From: Rhizophagus irregularis
Taxonomy: Eukaryota > Glomeromycota > Glomeromycetes > Glomerales > Glomeraceae
Length of the DNA: 64,000 bases
Assembly (NCBI RefSeq): GCF_026210795.1
Contig: NC_089447.1
Coordinates: 3,536,501 to 3,600,500, forward strand
Reading direction: 5' to 3'
Shown here piece by piece: positions 57,640 to 64,000 of the stretch. The notes under the pieces are model-generated. The model saw only the letters and a program-made list of their open reading frames with translations. It was not told the origin of the DNA and did not search any database. How positions within the stretch are numbered: position 1 is the stretch's first letter; each line of letters starts with the position of its first letter. The translations under genes and the position numbers were made by a program.

Positions 57640-58890
57640 AAAACTTACCCGATTCAGCCATTCAGAGTTGTAGCTGAAGTTCCTACAAAAAAAAAGTTAA
57701 AATCAATTTTTTAAAGTTTGATTTTTTTTTTTTTTGAAACTTACCTATCCCACATCTAAAAAGAAAAAATTGAAACATTAATGAATGTTTCATTAAAATA
57801 AATAGTTCAAAGAATAGCAAATTCTTGCACATCAAAGAAATCTAAAGACAACCATATAAAAATATAGAAAGTACAAAATGTTAGAAAACATTTCATTAAG
57901 AGAACAAATCAGCCAATTTCTCACCAAAATCCTATGCACTTAATGTGTCAGACCATTACTCAGGTCATACTTGATATGTCAAAGATAGATTATTGAATTT
58001 GGTCTTGATCTTGAATGACAGTACTTATCTTCAATACAATCAACAGGTTGACTTGACTTAAATCAACTCTCACATAACTTTATGATGTTCCAAAGGTACC
58101 TACCTCATCGAATCTTAAAATAAAAAAGAAAAAAAAACAAAATGTTAGTAAATGTTTCGTAAAGAAATCATTTAACAAAAAACCTCCCTATCAAAATCTA
58201 TCCCACACATCCAAAAATCTGAAAAATTGCCTAAGAAACGAACTGTTAGCAAAGTTTGTTAAAAAAAAATAAAGAAAAAAATCTGATTTACTTGCCAAAA
58301 TCTCGTATCCAAAGTTAAAATTCAAAATCCAAAACCCAAAATTCACGTGTCCAGACCTGTCTAAAGAAAGAAAATTTGAATAAATAAAATTTAAAAAAAA
58401 TTTTAATTTCTCACCATAATTCTATGACCAGATCATTCTAAAAGAATTCTTATAACAAATTCACGCGTCTAGGACTGTTTACTGAAAGAAAAAGAAAAGA
58501 TGAACATTAGAAAATGTTCAAATCTTGAAATCCATGTTCTATACTCATCTAAGAAAATTTTCAATTTCACCATTTCCTACCAAAATCCACATTCTAGACC
58601 TGTCTAAAAAAAATTTTCTGAATTTTACTGAGATTTACGCATCCAGACCTGTCTAAAAAAAAGATGAAAATTCCATTAGCCTTAATACTATGACTATAAA
58701 TAAAAAAGATAATAAAAAAACCCTTGCCTAGTACTGAATTCCAACGCATCCAAAGACTCAAAAGTTTGTCTAAAAAAAAAAGGAAAAAATGAACTGTTAG
58801 TGGTGACCATTTATTAAAATAAATTAAAGAAAAAATTTTTTTTTGAAAACTTACAAAATGTACACCCAGAAAATGAAATACACCTAGCAA
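57640..58890 (-). other. candidate mini-exon gene or array (minus strand)
   Basis: A run of short segments on the minus strand is bounded by pyrimidine tract-AG and GT/GC donors. Candidates are 58883-58855, 58769-58728 (GC donor), 58603-58581, 58481-58415, 58360-58296 (GC donor) and 57683-57650, and there are 10-12-nt segments at about 57751-57761 and 58102-58111. Several share ACAGGTCTGGA after the acceptor and GATTTTG or a similar word before the donor, so the units are related by duplication. I could not join them into one convincing open frame, and no start or stop is certain. No function can be assigned. Confidence 0.4.
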
Positions 58891-58929
58891 AAGAAGAAAA
58901 AATTGAAATGTTATAGCGTTTCATTATAG

Positions 58930-59640
58930 AATTTGAAATTTTTTTTTCATGGGCTTTTTTAAATAAATATGATAAATACGAGAGGAGGAAAGGATAAAGG
59001 AAGAAAAATGGTTTATTTTTTTATAAATAAAAATATGACAGTTAAAAACCGTAAAAAAAATAAATAAAAAAAAATTTTTTTTATAAGAATGAAGGAAGGG
59101 AAGAAGGATAAAACAAAGGAATGAGAAAAAGCGAATAAAGGGAGTTGCTTAAAAAAGTTTAGTTTAAATTTTTAAGATCAAACTGGCAGTAGTAAATAGT
59201 AATGAATTGATCACGTAATATTCAATATTTTATTTTTAAAGTATAATTTTATTAATTTCATTGTAAATTGTCTTGTACAATATATAAATAAAATATTATA
59301 TTAGACTTTTTTAATTGCATCTATATTGGAAAAAAAAATTTAACTAAAAAAAATTTTTAAGATCATACATACTGTATTCTCCAATTGTACGATTAATTGT
59401 ATATCATTTATCACGTGATATTAACAATAAAACTGCACAGTTCAATCAGTTCATGCTGGTCGAATATCTACGTCACGCGTTATGGCCATTACGCGTATCA
59501 AAAGTTTAAAAAAGAATCTTATGCATTCTGTTTTAAACTTTTATTCCTTCCTTTCCTCGTCCTTTGGCTCTATAGGCGCGGAAAAAAAAAATTTTTTTTT
59601 TTATTTTTTTTTAAAATTTTAGTGTGGCTTCGTCTTTCCC
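58930..59640. other. AT-rich spacer between the two mini-exon arrays
   Basis: No gene recognised. It holds a purine-rich patch (58978-59150) and long A/T runs. Confidence 0.45.
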
Positions 59641-59763
59641 TTCCCAGAATGCCGGTCAAAACTACGCACCAGACTTTGGATAATAAGGTAAATGGGAGGG
59701 GAAGTCAGTTTTTTTTTTATTTTAGAAACGTTTTAACATTTCTTTTCTTTCTTTTACTTGCAG

Positions 59764-59897
59764 GTATTTATGTGAAAAAAATAAATGAAATAATAAATGA
59801 CGCAACGAGAATAATGAAGCAAAAGAATGTAACAGAAAAACAAATAACGGATATATGGAATATGGTTATTATACCGAAAGTTGAGTGTATCAAATGA
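59764..59897 (+). pseudogene. LINE RT thumb-region fragment
   Basis: 43 codons (YVKKINEIINDATRIMKQ ... DIWNMVIIPKVECIK) correspond to the post-RT segment of the LINE ORF2 at about 50210-50350 on the other strand (HVIDQIKNEINN ... FNVLIIPRIEYRA). The similarity begins right after an acceptor-like TTACTTGCAG and ends at a stop, so the fragment may have been captured into the mini-exon locus. Confidence 0.6.
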
Positions 59898-59979
59898 TGG
59901 TGTAATCTTCTTCGTAGTAGTTTTTTTAATATTATGAACGGTTTACTAACCATTCTTGTTTTCCATATAGGTTTCGCAG

Positions 59980-60250
59980 GAAATAAAGGGCAAGAGAAAA
60001 CGAAAGGGAAAGTGAAAATGAAAGGGGAAGTGAAAACGAGAGGGGAAGCGAAAAATGAAAGGGGAAAAGAAACAAAAGGAGAAGCGAAAAATGAAAGAAA
60101 GCGAAAAACGAGAGGGAAAGGGAAAAACGAAAGGGATAGAGTAAAAATGATAAGGAAAAGGAAAACGAAAAAGAAAGGGAAAATGAAAGGGGAAAAAGAA
60201 AGGGAAAACGAAAGGGGAAAACGAAAGGGGAAAATGAAAGGGGATGAACT
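59980..60250 (+). repeat. purine-rich minisatellite (GAAAGGGGAAAACG-like)
   Basis: Imperfect 11-15-bp units of GAAAGGGGAAAA/CGAAAGGG on the plus strand, encoding Lys/Glu/Gly/Arg runs. The minus-strand frame (Phe/Ser/Pro-rich) is its shadow. Confidence 0.8.
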
Positions 60251-61659
60251 TCCAAAGGATGGAAAAAAGCCAAGATTCATCTTGTTTTTTTTTTATTTTT
60301 TTTTAATATTATGAACGGTTACTAATAACCGTTCTTTTCTTCTTTTTTTAGGATCGTGGGCTTCCGAGTTCCGAAGAACGGAAAAAGCCAAGATTCGTAA
60401 GTACGAATCTTGGTTTTATTCTTTTGTTTTTTTTTGTGATATTAACGAACGGTTACTAATAACCATTTTTTTTTCTTTATTATTTTAGGTTCGGGTTGGC
60501 TTCCGAGTTACGAAGAATGGAAAACCCCAAAGATTCGTAAGGAATCTTTACTTTTTTTTTATTTTTGTATTTTTGTATTATTACAAACGGTTTACTAACC
60601 GTTCTTGTATTTTTTTTATAGGTTCGGGAAGGCTTACGAGTTCTGAAGAACGGAAAACCAAGATTCATAAGTAAGTACGAATCTTGGTTTTTTTTTTGTT
60701 TTTTTTTTTAATTTTATTAATGAACGGTTACTAATAACCGTTCTTTCTTCTTTTTAGGTTTGGCTCTCGGGTGAGCTTCCGAAATATAGAAACTCCAAAG
60801 ATTTGTAAGTACAAATTCTTTGAAGTCTTTTTTAATTTTTTTTAATAGAACGGTTACTAACCGTTTTTTTTCTTTTTTTTTTGTAGGTTCGGCTCTCGGG
60901 CGGGCTTCCGAAATACAGAAACTTCAAAAATTCGTAAGTACGAATTTTTTGGAGTTTTTTTTTTATTTTTTTATTATATGAACGGTACTAACCGTTCTTA
61001 TTCTTTTTTTTATAGGTTCGGCTCTCTGGTGGGCTTCCGAAATACAGAAACTTCAAAGATTCGTAAGTACGAATTTTTTGGAGTTTTTTTTTTATTTTTT
61101 TATTATATGAACGGTACTAACCGTTCTTATTCTTTTTTTAGGTCTCGGGTATTTCGGGTGGCTTTCGAATAGCAGAAAACCAAAGTTTTGTACTATTACG
61201 GTACGAAACTTTAATTTTATTTAATTTTTTTTTATTATGAACGGTTACTAATAACCGTTCTTTTCTTTATTTTTTTAGGTGGACTTCTGAGTTCTGAAGA
61301 ACAAGATTCGTAAGCTTGGTTTTTTTTTCTTTTTTTTAATATTAACGTTAACGAATGGTACTAACCGTTCTTTTTCTTTTATTTTTTAGGACATTAATTT
61401 CTCTCTTTTTTTTGTAGATATCGGTTTTCGACTTTGGGACTTGGATATGCTGATATGGTAAGTTTCGATTTTCGATTTGAAAATTCGAAACATAAAGGAT
61501 TGAAGCGCAATTTATCCTTGAAGGTTTGCTTAATGTTGTCAGTGTTTAATTCATAATTTTTTTGGTATGTCGTAAAAACACATCATGTGATTTATTGGAA
61601 GAGCTATCGCTCGGAACTACTTATATTTGAGGATAAAATTATTTAATTGCTACAATTGA

Positions 61660-61965
61660 GTATATATTTAATGCAAATGTACTATATATTTACCATAAAT
61701 GTACTATATGTTTACCACAAATGTACTATACTTACTGCAAATGTACTATATTTTACTACATAATTACTACAAATAAAAGTTGTATTTACTGCACAATTAC
61801 TTTTATTAGAACTTATAATTACCATACATTTATGTTAATTTGTTACATCGCTACTATATGTTTACATTATGGTAAATTTACATTTATACTAATTTTCTAT
61901 ATACTAACTATGGAAGTACTGCATCACTACACTATATTTACTATAAAATAGTGGTACGCCTACTA
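61660..61965. repeat. degenerate AATGTACTATATTTAC repeat
   Basis: The word AATGTACTATA followed by T-T-A-C-(T/C)-A-(C/T)-A recurs about every 22-25 bp near 61675, 61698, 61721 and 61740. It then decays into TACTATATGTTTAC-like and CTACTATATTTACTA-like copies to about 61965. Non-coding. Confidence 0.6.
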
Positions 61966-62411
61966 CTTTTTAATATATATATAGTAGATGTGTAGTGGCC
62001 ACAAAGCCGCTATTTAACCTGTTTCTGTAATGTATTTTGTTTCCCTTCTTAGTATATCATGATAATAAATAATAAACAGATTCTGTTAGAAAGCTCCGCT
62101 TATTTCCTAAAAAAAAGCTTTTGGGAAAATTTTTAAAATTTTTAGAAAAAGAACCAAAGTTAGATATAAAAAATTTAAAGTGCGAATGAATAGAAATTTG
62201 TACCTAAAGCAAATGTTTCATTCTTAGAGATTGTAAGCGTTAAATATGAAAAAATTGATGAAACTGTAACATACAGATAGTGATAAATATGAAAATGGTA
62301 AAAATACTTCAAAAAAAGAACAGAATATTGAAATTTCTTTTAATACTGAATCAGATGTCAAAATACAAACAAATTCCTATACTAAATTATTGCTATTATT
62401 TCCGTAATAAT

Positions 62412-62958
62412 AGATACCTTCATCTAGTTCATTACCAGTAAAATATTGGTTTTATTACTATGAAATAACAATCCTATCAAATCCAAGTAATAATAAAACA
62501 ATAATTGCTGTTGGTTTTGCTCCAAAAAAATATTCAACAAACAGGTATTATATATTTATATCTTTATTGATTTTTAATTTTAAATGATTTAAGTGATTTC
62601 CAATTCTCTTTAATTGAAGATTACCCGGGTGCAATACACATTCAGTTGGATTTCATTCAGATGAAGGTAGAAGGTATACAGGCTCAAAATATGATGAGAA
62701 ATGGGTGAAGTAAATGATGTGTTGGGCTGTGGTTATTGTCTAAATACTGGACAAATCTTTTTTATAATGAATAGTAAATATTTAGGTATCGCTTATATCG
62801 GATTATTTTATACTTGGTATCCTTCAATTGGTTCTAATTGTGTTTGTAGTTTAAAAGTTAATTTTGGCCAAGATGAATTTAAATATAAAGAAACTGGTGG
62901 TATGGGTATTACTGGCATAATTTCTCATGAAGCCGATGATATATTTACTGTCACATGA
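62412..62958 (+). pseudogene. SPRY-domain protein, frameshifted
   Basis: Exon 1 (to 62544) reads SSSLPVKYWFYYYEITIL, then NKTIIAVGFAPKKY, and is preceded by stops. Exon 2 (62620-62958) has LPGCNTHSVGFHSDEGRRYT, GSKYDEKW, then after a one-base shift near 62703 GEVNDVLGCGYCLNTGQIFF, LGIAYIGLFYTWYPSIG and VNFGQDEFKYKE. These are consecutive strands of a SPRY/B30.2 fold in the arrangement of RanBP-type SPRY proteins. No upstream partner domain was found. Confidence 0.75.
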
Positions 62959-63790
62959 ATTTTTTTCTGTTAATGAACAATTATTATGTGAACATATTAA
63001 ATCAATAAATGTATTAAATCAATAAATGTATTTTTTTAGAAATTCCATCCCAATGCAACAATATAGATGATGGCAAATGACTGACCATTTAAATGACCTT
63101 TCGAATGACCTGGTCATTTGTCATTTTAAATCATTTATAAAGCTAACCATTTCGATCTTAATGTAAAGTATGTAAAAGTTTAAAAATAGTCAAAATTATG
63201 GATAAAAAAAAATTAAGAAAATTAAAATAGCACAATAATTTTGGCCAGAATTACAAGATCACATGACAATTTCTGGCTTTTGCTATGAATCGATCACGAG
63301 ATGAAATTAATATAAATTCAAAATCGTTCTATGAATGACTACTTTTGTTCATTATATTAAAACGTGATTTTTAATGATTTAAACCGCAGGATCATTTATT
63401 TTAAAGGTGGCGTCAGCTGCCAATAAAAATAGCTGCATGTGACAATGTGACATTATTAATTCCGGCCAATAAAGTAAATTTGGCCTAATATGTAATCTAC
63501 AGTCAAATATATAAATTTTTTAAGAAATAGTTTTATTCCATGATATTTTATATCTAAAAACCACAATTTGAACTTTTTTATTGTGTTAATAAAATTTATC
63601 ACTCAAGAATTTAACGAAATATATTTTATTATGTAAAAGAAATTTATTTAAAAACAAAATTTAAAAGAACATCATACTAAATTCTAACATGTTTAGGAAT
63701 GGTACTATGATATAATAAAAAGAATAAAAAAAGAATAAAATTTAACATCAATTTAAAAATAAAAAAGAAAAGATGATATCACATAATTTG
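62959..63790. other. AT-rich intergenic DNA
   Basis: No gene recognised. Short GGCC/AATT-type words (for example near 63242 and 63463) resemble those in the palindrome at 3845-3934. Confidence 0.45.
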
Positions 63791-64000
63791 TTAATATCTA
63801 GGACGTACAACAATTTTCATATCAATGCACTGAGAAAATAATGAATATTTAAAGTTAGGTTTTTCCGATACTTTATCAACCAATTCAACGTCATATTTTC
63901 TAAGCAACAAAATCAACAAGGTTTTCATTAGTACATTAGATATATTCTTTCCAGGGCAAATTCTCGTACCACCTCCAAAAGGTATAAAAGCATTCTTAGC
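63791..64000 (-). CDS. cytochrome P450, C-terminal part (runs off the window)
   Basis: Seventy residues in one frame end at a TAA (63791-63793). AFIPFGGGTRICPGKN matches the P450 heme-binding signature F-x-x-G-x-R-x-C-x-G, with the Cys as axial ligand. It is followed by a helix and the C-terminal strands (SQCIDMKIVVRPRY). The rest of the gene, including the I-helix and ExxR motif, lies beyond base 64000. P450s use NADPH-derived electrons to oxidise lipophilic substrates at the ER membrane; the substrate cannot be inferred from this piece. Confidence 0.9.
   Translation of the reverse strand, partial: AKNAFIPFGGGTRICPGKNISNVLMKTLLILLLRKYDVELVDKVSEKPNFKYSLFSQCIDMKIVVRPRY

Larger units (their letters stand above)
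59649..61389 (+). other. candidate repeat-per-exon gene with palindromic splice signals
   Basis: Ten TACTAAC/TACTAAT motifs (59944, 60320, 60454, 60593, 60729, 60855, 60986, 61115, 61246, 61359) lie 14-31 nt upstream of a T-rich tract ending in AG. Seven exon-like segments between an acceptor and a GTAAG donor follow: 60352-60396, 60489-60536, 60622-60670, 60758-60804, 60887-60933, 61016-61062 and 61279-61309. Typical peptide content is GLPSSEERKKPRF or GFRNTETSKI. A larger upstream segment (59971-60280) encodes a Lys/Glu/Gly/Arg-rich peptide ending ELPKDGKKPRF. A possible first exon (MPVKTTHQTLDNK, 59649-59687) ends at GTAAAT. Exon lengths of 45, 48, 49 and 47 nt mean frame is not always kept. 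Repeat-per-exon organisation with basic repeats recalls mycorrhizal effector genes of the SP7 type, but this is inference. Confidence 0.5.

Noticed and set aside
59768-60280. Minus-strand 170-codon Phe/Ser/Pro-rich frame
   Set aside because: It is the complement of the purine-rich minisatellite, which codes for a basic peptide on the other strand; low complexity only.

Overview
The window looks like a chromosomal piece of a very AT-rich arbuscular mycorrhizal fungus (Glomeromycotina, Rhizophagus-like). This rests on small introns of about 60-80 nt, TKL-type kinases with a Cys-pair plus N-x-W-[TS]-S-[GD]-N N-terminal block, a secreted Kelch/transmembrane protein, BTB, SPRY and P450 fragments, and a heavy and varied transposon load. 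No tRNA, rRNA or CRISPR array was found. All identifications come from reading the sequence; no database was searched.

Layout. 1-0.6 kb: broken LINE end. 2.3-2.75 kb: G-rich minisatellite. 3.6-3.9 kb: possible Helitron end and a nested palindrome. 4.4-14.3 kb (minus): two copies of a six-exon Kelch membrane-protein gene flank a TKL kinase gene whose N-lobe exon is tandemly repeated five times. 15.1-19.9 kb (plus): a transposase spliced in frame to a RecQ helicase, with in-frame TGA codons and a lost donor. 21.3-23.75 kb (plus): second TKL kinase gene, interrupted by one in-frame TAA. 23.8-29.2 kb: CGTCA palindromic satellite on both sides of a 2.1-kb hAT-like element with an 8-bp target duplication. 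29.3-34.2 kb: retroelements strung along a (CATTGA)n microsatellite, then a short SINE-like element with a target-site duplication. 34.2-40.6 kb: AT-rich relics (BTB, Tc1/mariner end) and a 184-bp tandem repeat.

40.6-56.1 kb holds a complete two-ORF LINE (minus) inserted in another (CATTGA)n tract. Its ORF2 is split by a 6.4-kb CACTA-like DNA transposon (42303-48738; CACTGGTC termini, TTA target duplication) carrying a Tnp2-like transposase and a divergent five-exon accessory gene. Two tandem SINE-like insertions follow. 57.6-61.4 kb contains two arrays of very short exon-like units in opposite orientations; the plus-strand one has ten TACTAAC/T branch-site motifs at about 130-bp spacing, most of them embedded in palindromes. 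A frameshifted SPRY gene and the C-terminus of a P450 close the window.

The most unusual items are the microsatellite-targeting LINE with ORF1-only companions sharing a 3' hairpin, the palindromic mini-exon array, the kinase with repeated N-lobes, and the transposase-RecQ fusion.
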